A DNA stretch of 64,000 bases from Gordonia sp. PDNC005. Its GTDB lineage: Bacteria; Actinomycetota; Actinomycetes; Mycobacteriales; Mycobacteriaceae. A program made the position numbers and the translations under genes. Below the pieces are notes generated by a model. That model saw only the letters and a program-made list of their open reading frames with translations, made no database searches and had not been told where the DNA came from. The DNA is taken from NCBI RefSeq assembly GCF_016919385.1, contig NZ_CP070351.1:4196792-4260791 (forward strand). Direction: 5' to 3'. Shown here piece after piece: positions 55,914 through 63,934 of this stretch (positions are counted from its first letter, which is position 1; every line of letters starts with the position of its first letter).

Positions 55914-57124
55914 GCGGTGAAGGGTACTGACAACGGGCGACGCACGTAGTTGCCCGGCGCCCAGACGATTCCGTCCACATCCACCTCGAAGTCTGGGCAT
56001 CGGCTAACGAGTTCAGTGAGGGCGACGGTGGCCTGCATGCGAGCGGCGGCCGCGCCGAGGCAATGATGCGAGCCGTGACTGAAGGTGAGCAGGCCGGGCG
56101 GATCTCGCCGGACGTCGAGTTGGTCGGCGTCCGGACCGTGGAGACGCTCGTCGCGATTGGCGGAGGCGTAACAGAGCAGGACCTTTCGGCCGGCGGGGAT
56201 CGTCGCCGTGGGGTAGTCGATGTCGCGGGTCGTGGTCCGCGCGAGGCCCTGAACTGGGGAGGTCAGTCGCAGCAACTCGGTGACTGCAGTCCCGATGAGT
56301 TCCGGTTCGTCGATCAGGATCTGACGTTGGTCGCGATGCTCGGTGAGCAGGGCTGCCGAACCGCCGAGCATGCCGGTCGTCGTGTCGTTGCCGCCTGCGA
56401 CCATCGTGAATGCGAACGCGAGCACCGACAGCAGCCCTGCCGAGTCGGTGGCGATTCCCGCGTCTACGAGGTGGGACACGGTGTCGTCGCCGGGGTGCTT
56501 GCGGCGGTGTTCGATGAGTTCGGCGAAGTATGCGGTGAGTTCGAGGACGGCGTCGGCGGCTGACGTCATCGCTGCACCGAGGTCCGCTCCGGGGTTGGCG
56601 GCGACGATCGCGTCCGTCCACGCATCGAACCGCGCGCGGTCTTCCTCCGGCACGCCGAGGTAGTGGGCGACAACCATGCTCGGCAGAGGCTTGAACAGTT
56701 CCGCGGCGATGTCTCCGGAGCCTTCGGCGCGGAGGCGTTCGATGCGCTCGACCACGAAGTCGCGCACGAGCGGTTCGAGCGTCACAACTTGGCGCGGAGT
56801 GAACCCGCGCGAGACGAGCTTGCGGAAGTCCGTGTGCACCGGCGGGTCCTGCATCACCATCGGAGGGTTGTCGGCGAGCCCGATCTTGTGCAGTTCGCCG
56901 TACGTCACGGTCAGTCCCTGCGCGGACGAGAACGTCTGCCAGTCTTTCGCCGCCGCCATCACGTCGGCGTGACGGGTCAGCACCCAGAAGTCGTCGGACG
57001 GCCGATCGGCGGGAACCACATTGTGGACGGGGTCGTCTGCCCGCAGGCGGGAGTACATCGTGAACGGGTCTCGCCACGTGTCGTCGGAGCGGAGTGAATA
57101 GCCGTGCGACGAATCAATGATCAT
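55910..57124 (-). CDS. cytochrome P450
   Basis: A 404-residue soluble P450 monooxygenase. The I-helix oxygen motif is AGGNDTTTG and the heme-thiolate loop FSHGSHHCLGAAAARM, with Cys near residue 353. LTYGELHKIGLADNPPM and DFRKLVSRGFTPRQV are typical of CYP123/125/142-like actinobacterial enzymes, but I cannot place the subfamily. No ferredoxin gene is beside it. Coupled to a TetR gene downstream. Confidence 0.92.
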   Translation of the reverse strand: MIIDSSHGYSLRSDDTWRDPFTMYSRLRADDPVHNVVPADRPSDDFWVLTRHADVMAAAKDWQTFSSAQGLTVTYGELHKIGLADNPPMVMQDPPVHTDFRKLVSRGFTPRQVVTLEPLVRDFVVERIERLRAEGSGDIAAELFKPLPSMVVAHYLGVPEEDRARFDAWTDAIVAANPGADLGAAMTSAADAVLELTAYFAELIEHRRKHPGDDTVSHLVDAGIATDSAGLLSVLAFAFTMVAGGNDTTTGMLGGSAALLTEHRDQRQILIDEPELIGTAVTELLRLTSPVQGLARTTTRDIDYPTATIPAGRKVLLCYASANRDERLHGPDADQLDVRRDPPGLLTFSHGSHHCLGAAAARMQATVALTELVSRCPDFEVDVDGIVWAPGNYVRRPLSVPFTA

Positions 57125-57175
57125 GCGTCGATAATGAGACAGGTTGGGAAAAGTGTCAACCTTTGAGTCTTGGGG

Positions 57176-57628
57176 CTACTCGCACGCGACTCCGTCACCG
57201 TCGCGGTCGAGCTTGCTGCGATATCCGGGTTGACCTTGGAGAAGTGGCGCCGCGCCCGCTGCTCGAGCTTCACTGCAGTTGGCGTACGAAGCGTCCGGCT
57301 CGGTTGTCGGGGCCGGTCGTGTTGTTCGGGTTCGACGAGGGACTGCCGCGCGTACGCGGGGTGCCTCCTCCGTTGTCGTCCGTGGTTTCCGTGGCTGTCG
57401 TTTGGTCGTCCGCTTCACTTGCTGTTCAGACGTTGTCGGGGACGCCGTGACAGTTGTCGTCTCCGTGAGAACCTCGGTTTGTGTGATCGTCGTAGGAGGA
57501 CTCGCCATCGGGGCGGGGCTGCTCACCGCTGCGCCGATGCCGCACGACCCGAGGAGTGCGATCAGGCCGCCGACGCCGATCACTGCTGATTGTTTCGGAT
57601 TTCGGAGGACCGTCTCGCGCACACTCAT
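57176..57628 (-). CDS. Excalibur-domain surface protein
   Basis: A 150-residue protein with a short membrane segment (VIGVGGLIALLGSCGIGAAVS, about 16-36). A long Thr/Pro/Arg-rich stalk follows (about 40-110). The C-terminal Excalibur domain has SYANCSEARAAGAAPLLQ and DRDGDGVACE, with the DxDxDGxxCE calcium site. Probably wall-associated. Function unknown. It is the first gene on the distal side of the P450 block and begins a region of secreted and lipid-anchored proteins. Confidence 0.85.
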   Translation of the reverse strand: MSVRETVLRNPKQSAVIGVGGLIALLGSCGIGAAVSSPAPMASPPTTITQTEVLTETTTVTASPTTSEQQVKRTTKRQPRKPRTTTEEAPRVRAAVPRRTRTTRPAPTTEPDASYANCSEARAAGAAPLLQGQPGYRSKLDRDGDGVACE

Positions 57629-57719
57629 GCCTTCGACGGTCCGCTACTCGTCCTGGTTGTGGTCCGTACTCGCCAGAAATCGTCCGACCGGCCGACTGTC
57701 GTCGAGTGAGGCCCCGGTG

Positions 57720-58154
57720 TCAGCAGCTGTCGTTCGACCACTGTCCGTCGACGAATGCCCAGGTCTTCGGGGCCTTCGAGCCCTTGCCGTCGGATGCCTG
57801 CGTCACGACTGACGCGGAGTCGCCGTCCACGGTGATGACATACGTGGGCTCGCCCGAGAAGTCGCGGCCGGACTCGGGACCGTACTCGGTCTTCAGTGCT
57901 GCTTCGACGTCGGTGCGGTTGTGCTTCGTCTGACAGCGGGGAGACAGGTAGTCGTATCCCTTGGCCCATTGCCCGCCCTGGATGACGATGCGATAGACGT
58001 CGTCGAGCCGCGCTCGCAATGCGGTCTCGGTGTCGGAGACGCCTGCTTGCGACGTGGTGGGCGAGGCCGGCGCGGCCTCCTGCTCGGTGCCGCAAGCGGA
58101 GAGTGCAACCACGAGGGCTGCACCGACGGCGGTGATCGCGTGAAGTGGCCTCAT
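57720..58154 (-). CDS. small lipoprotein of unknown function
   Basis: A 144-residue lipoprotein. The signal peptide ends with the lipobox ALSAC (about residue 21). The mature part has TALRARLDDVYRIVIQGGQW and a C-terminal strand set (TYVITVDGDSASVVTQ, KTWAFVDGQWSNDSC) resembling NTF2-like or DUF4878-like domains. A Cys pair (RCQTK and terminal NDSC) may form a disulfide. No family is assigned with confidence. Confidence 0.75.
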   Translation of the reverse strand: MRPLHAITAVGAALVVALSACGTEQEAAPASPTTSQAGVSDTETALRARLDDVYRIVIQGGQWAKGYDYLSPRCQTKHNRTDVEAALKTEYGPESGRDFSGEPTYVITVDGDSASVVTQASDGKGSKAPKTWAFVDGQWSNDSC

Positions 58155-58342
58155 GGCTCCGCTTTCTCGGGCGATGTCGTCGCGGGCCAGGATCGCTTGT
58201 CAGGCAGTCGGCTGTTCGCGCGCGGACATCGGTGGGTGTGATCGGCGGTGACTATACCTCCCGATCTGCCGCGCCATTCGTCGAATGCCGCGAACGCTTG
58301 ATCTGCCCGACTTGTGGTGTCCGTGATCAGCACACCGCGCAT

Positions 58343-58382
58343 AAGGAGATCACTCGGAACGGGTCAGAGTGATCTCCTTTTG
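58343..58382. terminator. bidirectional terminator between the lipoprotein and SUKH genes
   Basis: AAGGAGATCACTC and GAGTGATCTCCTT flank an 11-base loop, with a T tract on the plus side, just past the SUKH stop on the minus strand. Confidence 0.7.
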
Positions 58383-58396
58383 TCTTGGGTGCTCAG

Positions 58397-59011
58397 CTAC
58401 AGGTTCTGGGTGCCTCCGGTATCCCCGCCCCAGAGTGACGGATCGGCGATGTTGCTGCGGTCCTCGCTGATGCCTGCATCGAGGTAGTCGGCGAACGTCT
58501 CGTGACGCTCCACGAAGCCTGATGTGATCACGAAGATCGGGCCGGAAGGGCGCGTGGGTTCATCATTTGGCGTACAGAGCATGTAGATGTCGCCGCCAAG
58601 CCCGTCGGTGCCGCCGACGGGCATCACTTCTTCCCAATCGGTGATCTCCGGTGGATACGTAAGGCCGATCATTCCGATGCCCCACGAGTGTTCGCGCAAC
58701 GCTATGGCCTCCGCCCACGGCATGCGGAACATAGGTTGCGTCGGATCGGGTGCCTCGATAAGGATCTCGTCGCCGAGCTCGGCAGCCGAGTACAGATTCC
58801 AGACGTTCTGTTGTTGACGCCACCCACTGGCGACCGCCAGAAACTCCCGGTAACCAGCATCGATTCGAAAACCGATGCGATCCTCTGCTGCACGAATTGC
58901 GTCCTCACTCGCAAGGCCGCCTACAACGGCCGCGTGCGTATACAGACCAAGTTTCATCAACTGATTCTGCAGAGCAACCTGTGTATCGATTCTCTCTTGC
59001 CAAGAGTCCAT
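58397..59011 (-). CDS. SUKH/SMI1-KNR4-type immunity-like protein
   Basis: A 204-residue protein with ASEDAIRAAEDRIGFRIDAGYREFLAVASGW, the SMI1/KNR4 (SUKH) signature: E-x-x-x-G-x-x-L/I followed by Y-x-x-F-L. Later it has FADYLD near the end. SUKH proteins are widespread immunity proteins of polymorphic toxin systems. A 104-codon frame just upstream, ending 5 bp before, may be what is left of its toxin. Start at ATG 59011 has GGAGG 11 bp before it. Confidence 0.8.
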   Translation of the reverse strand: MDSWQERIDTQVALQNQLMKLGLYTHAAVVGGLASEDAIRAAEDRIGFRIDAGYREFLAVASGWRQQQNVWNLYSAAELGDEILIEAPDPTQPMFRMPWAEAIALREHSWGIGMIGLTYPPEITDWEEVMPVGGTDGLGGDIYMLCTPNDEPTRPSGPIFVITSGFVERHETFADYLDAGISEDRSNIADPSLWGGDTGGTQNL

Positions 59012-59016
59012 ATGAT

Positions 59017-59331
59017 CTAACCTCCGTTCGGGGTGGAGGATGGCATGAAGCCTAGGTTCGTCCAGCTGCCGGGCACGAACACCCTGTTCCGGTAGCCAGG
59101 AGGGTACGTGAGCGCTTGAGCTCCGATAGACCTGTTGACTGAGACAGGAAGTGGCCCGAATTCGTACACCGCAGCATCCGCCCAGACTGTGTCTGGAGAG
59201 TGTGAGGCGTCAATGCTTCGATCAGGGTTCGGAGGGGGGCGCTTTTCCTGTGTTGCGCAACGCCCGACGATGCGCCGGAATTGGTCAAACCGCAACTGTG
59301 CCCGGCGCCCTCCAGATAGGGCTCCGGGCAT
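59017..59331 (-). CDS. possible toxin C-terminal remnant upstream of the SUKH gene
   Basis: A 104-codon frame with no recognised domain, starting MPGALSGGRRAQLRF. It ends 5 bp before the SUKH gene, and its last codons carry that gene's Shine-Dalgarno sequence. The location suggests the tail of a polymorphic toxin, but I see no toxin motif. It could also be spurious. Confidence 0.3.
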   Translation of the reverse strand: MPGALSGGRRAQLRFDQFRRIVGRCATQEKRPPPNPDRSIDASHSPDTVWADAAVYEFGPLPVSVNRSIGAQALTYPPGYRNRVFVPGSWTNLGFMPSSTPNGG

Positions 59332-59348
59332 AGTCTCGATGGTGTCGG

Positions 59349-59528
59349 TCAGCTCACCGGAACAGTCGAGATTTCCGTCGTCGACGGCGCAACCGTCACC
59401 GTCGCAGTCTCAGTCACCGTGCCCGTCGACGTGGGTGGCCGTTGCGTCACTTGTTGGGCGATCAGGCGAACGTCGATCGCGGACGCGGACGTGAGCCATC
59501 GATCGGTACTCAGTGCAATGTCGACGAC
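59349..59528 (-). pseudogene. fragment of a Thr-rich surface protein tail
   Basis: On the minus strand, reading from just after TAG at 59531-59529: VVDIALSTDRWLTSASAID, then VRLIAQQVTQRPPTSTGT, and a Thr/Val run ending IST VPVS with TGA at 59349. It has protein-like composition and the Thr-rich style of the Excalibur stalk at 57 kb, but no start codon. I interpret it as a broken remnant. Confidence 0.35.
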
Positions 59529-59537
59529 CTAGGACTA

Positions 59538-60128
59538 CTACTTGACCGCAATTGTCAACACTTCGCCCGAGCATGGATTCTTGTCCAGAAGGATTCTCGA
59601 CCAGCCATCTACGCTCTCCCTGCTGCCAGGGGATGAGGGATCGGCGAGGATCGCCTTCTCGCTATCCGAAAGCAGTGCTCGCGGGTAGGTTGAGAAGAAG
59701 ATCTGATCAGAACTGGTTGTCCTGGGAAATCCATCGAATGCACGTTTGGCATCCAAAGTCTGGCATGCGCCAGTAACAATCAGTTCCCCATCAGGGTAGG
59801 GCGCAGGGTCCACATTGCCGATTGCGGGATTGCCGACAAGCTTCGGAAGATGAGGATAAATGTTCCGCCTATCATCATATCCAAGCATTCGAATAGCTTC
59901 CGGAACACTACGGCCAACAAGGTCACCGTAAGTCAGAACAGCTGACGGAACGAACCCCTTGGCGGTGTTCGGAATAGATTCCGCCACGGTAGCGGAACCA
60001 GTATCAGACTCATCTGTCGCACCAAATATGGGGCGCAAAACAAGTGCAATAGCGGCGAGTGTGGCAATTGAAACGAGCGCGATAAGAAAGGCCTTCTTAC
60101 GCGACTTCCTATTTGAAGTGGCAATCAT
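59538..60128 (-). CDS. single-helix membrane protein of unknown function
   Basis: A 196-residue protein: basic start, transmembrane helix (AFLIALVSIATLAAIALVL, about 12-30) and an extracytoplasmic part. TYGDLVGRSVPEAIRMLGYD in that part is PASTA-like, and a Cys pair follows (TGACQT, NPCSGE). The codons are A/T-richer than in the conserved block. ATG 60128 overlaps the stop of the upstream frame (ATGA), so translation is probably coupled. Confidence 0.65.
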   Translation of the reverse strand: MIATSNRKSRKKAFLIALVSIATLAAIALVLRPIFGATDESDTGSATVAESIPNTAKGFVPSAVLTYGDLVGRSVPEAIRMLGYDDRRNIYPHLPKLVGNPAIGNVDPAPYPDGELIVTGACQTLDAKRAFDGFPRTTSSDQIFFSTYPRALLSDSEKAILADPSSPGSRESVDGWSRILLDKNPCSGEVLTIAVK

Positions 60129-60328
60129 GCAAGTTCCCATCTTACGCTCTGTGGCCAGAGGGTCGTCCTATTGTTAGGAATAGTCTCGACGACTGTTCCT
60201 GACATGGTGTGAACTTTATCGAGATCAAACTCGTATATTTCATACACTTGGCGAGCAACCATTTCCCGGCCGACGACACCGGCGGCCCCACCAGCAGCGC
60301 CGCCGATACTTCCGGCGACGGTGACCCA
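60125..60328 (-). CDS. small membrane-type protein coupled to the next gene, start unclear
   Basis: The minus-strand frame ending at 60125 reads VTVAGSIGGAAGGAAGVVG (a Gly/Ala-rich, glycine-zipper-like helix), then VYEIYEFDLDKVHTMSGTVV and ends NNRTTLWPQSVRWELA. Its stop overlaps the ATG of the next gene. An AAGGAGGAG sequence lies around 60337-60345 on that strand, but no ATG, GTG or TTG follows at the right distance in this frame, so the start is unknown; 60328 is nominal. A longer version from 60475 would overlap the plus-strand HTH gene. Confidence 0.4.
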   Translation of the reverse strand, partial: WVTVAGSIGGAAGGAAGVVGREMVARQVYEIYEFDLDKVHTMSGTVVETIPNNRTTLWPQSVRWELA

Positions 60329-60447
60329 ATCGGTCGTGAATCTCCTCCTTGCTCTGAATGTGGAGATTCGAGCGTAGGAGACGCCGGTCGACGGGCGGGC
60401 GGGGATGCTCGCCCGTCGGCTGAACGGCCGACGGTGGCGGTCTCGAA

Positions 60448-60792
60448 GTGAGAACCGCCAGTCTCCCCGCGGCACCTGACCAGTTCCTCACCGTCGACGA
60501 CGTCGCGCACCTCCTGCAGACCACGCCCGCAGCAATCCACCGCATGCGGCACCGCGGCTACCTCCCGCCGGCATTCAAGGTCGGCCGGATCCTCCGCTGG
60601 GATCCCGCCGACATCACTGCCTGGCTCATGCTCGGCAACGTCCATCACGCTGTCGAGGTACCAGGGCAACTCGTCATCGGCGAAGGCGCAGCCCGCGTCA
60701 TCCTCACGACGTCAGGCGACGGCGGCGACGTCGTCCTGCATGTCCGGTCAGCGACCGGAGACCCCGTACGCATCGAACCCGAAGGAGCCTGA
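60448..60792 (+). CDS. excisionase/MerR-like HTH DNA-binding protein
   Basis: A 114-residue protein. The first about 65 residues are an excisionase-type winged HTH: LTVDDVAHLLQTTPAAIHRM, then RGYLPPAFKVGRILRWDPADI (the K-V-G-R/W-R-x-x-P-x-x-I pattern). The remaining about 50 residues are strand-rich and unfamiliar. Such proteins often belong to integrated elements. GTG 60448 starts it. The next gene follows after 2 bp. Confidence 0.7.
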   Translation: MRTASLPAAPDQFLTVDDVAHLLQTTPAAIHRMRHRGYLPPAFKVGRILRWDPADITAWLMLGNVHHAVEVPGQLVIGEGAARVILTTSGDGGDVVLHVRSATGDPVRIEPEGA

Positions 60793-60794
60793 CC

Positions 60795-61049
60795 ATGGAC
60801 CCGATCACGATCACGATCACCCTCGACGAAGACAAGTCGGCACGAGCCGCAGAGATCGCGTGCACGTTCCTCGGCCACTACCCGGCGACGTGCCCGACCC
60901 TGGCCGACCATGTCCGCGACTATGCCGCGATCCAGGTCGCGAAGCACGTCGAGGCGACGGAGCGTCAGCTCGCGGCCGACGCCGCGCGTGCCGAGGTGCC
61001 GCCGTTCGGTGACCGGCCGCCGGTCGAATGGCCTGGCGCACCGCAGTGA
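60795..61049 (+). CDS. small helical protein of unknown function
   Basis: An 84-residue protein starting MDPITITITLDEDKSARAAE, then an amphipathic helix (HVRDYAAIQVAKHVEATERQ) and a Pro-rich tail. Coupled to the HTH gene upstream. Not recognised; perhaps an accessory protein of a former mobile element. Confidence 0.55.
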   Translation: MDPITITITLDEDKSARAAEIACTFLGHYPATCPTLADHVRDYAAIQVAKHVEATERQLAADAARAEVPPFGDRPPVEWPGAPQ

Positions 61050-61056
61050 CTTACGC

Positions 61057-61081
61057 CCCCGACCTCGCTTCGAGGTCGGGG
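61057..61081 (+). terminator. terminator after the HTH pair
   Basis: CCCCGACCTCG and CGAGGTCGGGG with a 3-base loop, 7 bp past the stop. Confidence 0.8.
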
Positions 61082-61137
61082 ACGCTTCATCGTTGAGGTC
61101 ACAGCCATCAACTAGGATTTGTCAGACAGTACGAACG

Positions 61138-61593
61138 CTACTCTACGGAGACATCGGTGGCAGGCGGCTGTCCATTGCAAATAGAGGACTTCATTTCCTT
61201 GGCCTTCCAGGATTCAAAGCTTGGCGACGTGATCTTATCGTTCGTCTTTGTGCCGTCCACTGCATAAACGAATGCCTGATCTGGCTCGCAGAATAATACC
61301 GCCGCCACAATATAGGAGCTCCTGACAGGTTCATCGCCTATCTCGGAGGATTTCCCGAGAACGATGTCTGTTACAGAATTTGTGGAGAACGATTTCACTT
61401 TCACGTTCCGGTTGTCTCCCCAGAGGTCGCGTTCTAGATCGCCAACCTGCTTGCCTTCTAGTGATGAGGCATTGAAGGTTTTCTGCGTCGATGGAGTCGG
61501 TGTGTCCGTGGATGCTCGCTCTGTGTCAGAACATCCGCTGACTAGCGTAGCGCTGATAGCTAGTGCTGCGGATAGCGATAGAATCTTTCTCAC
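61138..61593 (-). CDS. small lipoprotein, third gene of the porin operon
   Basis: A 151-residue lipoprotein with signal peptide and lipobox ATLVSGC (about residue 20). The mature part has TFNASSLEGKQVGDLERDLW, VAAVLFCEPDQAFVYAVD and a late Cys (SSICNG). Codons are A/T-rich for this genome. GTG 61593 overlaps the stop of the preceding gene (GTGA), so it is coupled. Function unknown. It ends the three-gene unit led by an MspA-type porin. Confidence 0.7.
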   Translation of the reverse strand: MRKILSLSAALAISATLVSGCSDTERASTDTPTPSTQKTFNASSLEGKQVGDLERDLWGDNRNVKVKSFSTNSVTDIVLGKSSEIGDEPVRSSYIVAAVLFCEPDQAFVYAVDGTKTNDKITSPSFESWKAKEMKSSICNGQPPATDVSVE

Positions 61594-62630
61594 TTGGAAA
61601 CTCCGTTTGATTGGCACAGAACCTGACCGGTAGGCTCTTTTGATACGACAGTCGTTACTCCATCCCATTCTCCAGGCTGTCTCTTGTCTTTGGCGTCCCA
61701 TACCAGCCAGGTCCGCTTACGCACCATCGGGTATACGTCGTGCTGAGTTCCGGGGGGCGCTCCGGGCTGAAAAGTACACGAGCTAGTGACCATTCGGGAC
61801 TCCTGGATCGTGTAGGAGAGAGATGCTTGGACGATCTTAGTGAATCCGACACCGCCTGTCCATGATGTAGTCACAGTTTCACTAAATCCTGCCGTACATC
61901 CTTGGCTGGGGGAGGTGACTTGGCAGCCGCCTTTTAGGCCGTCCCTGTCGGGGACAACTTGATCGCTAATATCCAGTACGCAGTACCCCTTGCGGTTAAA
62001 TGAGAATGCGCTCTCGTATTCGCCCATGACTAGCCTTGCGCCGCCTGAAGAGTCGTTGCAGTTCTGTTCGTAGGCACCTGATGCGTAGTGCTCGTTGTTA
62101 GAAACTGCGTCTTTGAGCGGATCGCTCTTCTCGGCTCGTGAGCTTGAAGTGCCAGGTTCCGCCGTAGTGCTGGATAGGTCAGTATCAGAGGGGCTTCCAA
62201 TTGGCTTCTGCCCCGAATTTGGGTGTTCGAGTTCGCGTCGTTCGGTTGGGGCGTTCATGTTTGGGCCATCGGAGCCTGATTCAGGAGCCGACGTCGTGGG
62301 TTTGACGGTTTGCTCAGGTGTCTCGTCGGGGGCGTCCGGTGAGAGCGTGGGTGGTGGTCCGTCGTTGTTGCCGCCGCATTTGTAGGGCACCGGCGGCTTA
62401 GGCGCGTCACTCGGTTTCTTGCCTGGGTGTGATGCGGCCCAGGAGTTCTTCCAGGCGTTGTTGTAGGCGGTGGTTTCGCGTTTGCAGCGCTCGGCCGGGG
62501 TTTCGGCGGAGGCCGGTGCGAGTGAGATCGCGAGCAGGACTGCTGCGGCTAGTGCAGTGAGCGCGATCAGTCCCGCCAGGAGCGTTCCCCGGTCGTGCCG
62601 CTCGCGGCCGCGGGAATGGTTCGTTGTCAT
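61590..62630 (-). CDS. secreted Cys-containing protein with Pro/Ser/Thr-rich linker
   Basis: A 346-residue exported protein. A helix at about 18-40 ends APASAE and is a likely signal peptide. A first domain (about 43-90) has two Cys and repeated aromatic residues (ERCKRETTAYNNAW ... VPYKCGG). A Pro/Ser/Thr/Glu-rich linker covers about 90-175. The last domain (about 175-346) has six Cys, including YEQNCND, GYCVLD, GGCQVT, SQGCTA, SSCTFQ and VLCQSN, plus strand-rich WTGGVGFTKIVQASLSY. The two domains resemble a wall-binding head and a disulfide-stabilised beta domain. No family is known to me. It lies 14 bp after the porin stop. Confidence 0.7.
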   Translation of the reverse strand: MTTNHSRGRERHDRGTLLAGLIALTALAAAVLLAISLAPASAETPAERCKRETTAYNNAWKNSWAASHPGKKPSDAPKPPVPYKCGGNNDGPPPTLSPDAPDETPEQTVKPTTSAPESGSDGPNMNAPTERRELEHPNSGQKPIGSPSDTDLSSTTAEPGTSSSRAEKSDPLKDAVSNNEHYASGAYEQNCNDSSGGARLVMGEYESAFSFNRKGYCVLDISDQVVPDRDGLKGGCQVTSPSQGCTAGFSETVTTSWTGGVGFTKIVQASLSYTIQESRMVTSSCTFQPGAPPGTQHDVYPMVRKRTWLVWDAKDKRQPGEWDGVTTVVSKEPTGQVLCQSNGVSK

Positions 62631-62644
62631 GGTGTCGTGCTGGG

Positions 62645-63328
62645 TCAGATGCGGCTGGTGGGGCCGTGGTCGTAGTAGACGTAGACGCCGGTGTCGGTGG
62701 TGACGCTGATCTTGGCGTAGGGGCGGACGCTGATGGGTCCGAGGGCGTTGGTGATGTTGAGTTCGATGCCGGACAGGACGATGTCGGCAGTCGGCTGAGT
62801 TAGGGCGATCTCGGCGAGGGTGACGGTGGTGATCTTGCCCGCGCCGACCTCGAACTCGAGATCCGCGGACGGGATGACGGTCGCTTCAGCACCGAGCTCG
62901 GCGCCGATCTCGCCGATCTTGCCGCCACCACCGGAACCCGAGATGGTGACCTCGGGTGCGATCTTGGCGTTCACTCCGCCGGTCAGCTTCAACTCGGGAG
63001 TATGCGCGGTGACCTTCACGCCGTTGGGCGCGACGGAGACGGGGTAGCCGATCTGGTAACCGACCTCCACTGTCGCCCGCACAGTCTTGCCGTCGATGTT
63101 GCGAACGGCGGCGTGCACGTCCGAGGACAGCAGTGCTTCGCCGGAGAACGGTGAGGAGTCCAGTGCGGGGATCTTCTTCGCACGGAGCTTGGATGCGGTG
63201 AGGGTGATGTCGACGCCTTCACGTGTGTGATGGGTCCGGGCATCGGCAGGTCCGGCGAGCAAACTTGAGGCCAACGCGAACGCGGCGATGACGGCAAGGA
63301 CGAGTGGTGTCGCGATACGGCGCAACAT
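62645..63328 (-). CDS. MspA-family outer-membrane porin
   Basis: A 227-residue exported porin subunit of the mycolic outer membrane. The signal peptide ends LAGPADA (about residue 31). The mature part has SSPFSGEALLSSDVHAAV and VEVGYQIGYPVSVAP, and the C-terminal LGPISVRPYAKISVTTDTG, near family-wide segments of MspA (x-G-Y-Q-I-G, G-P-x-S-x-R-x-x-A). MspA octamers let small hydrophilic solutes through. The length fits. Its two operon partners are unknown proteins, which is unlike mycobacterial porin genes that stand alone. Confidence 0.85.
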   Translation of the reverse strand: MLRRIATPLVLAVIAAFALASSLLAGPADARTHHTREGVDITLTASKLRAKKIPALDSSPFSGEALLSSDVHAAVRNIDGKTVRATVEVGYQIGYPVSVAPNGVKVTAHTPELKLTGGVNAKIAPEVTISGSGGGGKIGEIGAELGAEATVIPSADLEFEVGAGKITTVTLAEIALTQPTADIVLSGIELNITNALGPISVRPYAKISVTTDTGVYVYYDHGPTSRI

Positions 63329-63558
63329 AGGTGACCCCCAAAGTCAGAAAAGGCCAATCGGCCTGTGTAACAACCGCTCCCAGATCGGCGATACTCATTG
63401 CGGATCTGGTGTGCGGTGGAAGCGTTGTGCTTCCGCATGTGATTCCACCCCTGGGGCAACGGGTCGGCAAACTCTGGCCGGAAATGCTCGGCAAACGGCC
63501 AGTTCAGGCTGTGTTTCCATTTGTCCGGTCCGGACACGGACCGGGGTCCGGTTCGCTC
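63329..63558. promoter_or_regulatory. region upstream of the porin operon
   Basis: About 230 bp between the porin start and a small plus-strand frame. It must hold the porin promoter, but I see no clear -35/-10 pair. Readings through it on both strands look like shadows. Confidence 0.3.
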
Positions 63559-63741
63559 GTGACGGTCTATTTCCGACATTCAGACGGTGAGTGTGAAGTC
63601 GCAGTACTTCTCGCCACCATGATCGATGTCGAGCTCCACGGCGGACGCCAGCACAACGTCGCGCTCGACGCCGTCCTCACGGCGCCGACGGTGATCCGCC
63701 GTGACGATGACGAGATGCCCGATGTGCTGATGGCGCCGTAA
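63559..63741 (+). CDS. small hypothetical protein
   Basis: A 60-residue frame from GTG 63559, with TVYFRHSDGECEVAVLLATM and MIDVELHGGRQHNVALDAVL, ending VLMAP. It is strand-rich and could be an independent small protein or a remnant. Another start further left is possible. A hairpin follows at 63803-63837. Low confidence. Confidence 0.4.
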   Translation: MTVYFRHSDGECEVAVLLATMIDVELHGGRQHNVALDAVLTAPTVIRRDDDEMPDVLMAP

Positions 63742-63802
63742 CGGAGGCCCGCCCATCACGCCGCAGAGTCGCGGCTGCCCCTGTTCAAGTACGACAAAGA
63801 GT

Positions 63803-63837
63803 AGGCCCCCTCCCTTCGATGAAAGGTCGGGGCTTAT
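63803..63837 (+). terminator. possible terminator after the small frame
   Basis: GGCCCCCTCCCTTCGATG and AAAGGTCGGGGCT arms form an imperfect stem ending in TTATTTGGG. The remaining DNA up to 63934 shows no gene. Confidence 0.45.
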
Positions 63838-63934
63838 TTGGGTCTGGGGAGGCTAGTTCTCGCAGTCGTGCTTCCTGCCGGCGAAGCCGAACGACATGCG
63901 GCGGTGGCGTACGTTCGAGACGCCCAAATAGAAA

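Noticed and set aside
58151..58342. 63-codon minus-strand frame overlapping the lipoprotein start
   Set aside because: It has no ribosome site and overlaps the start of a convincing lipoprotein gene.
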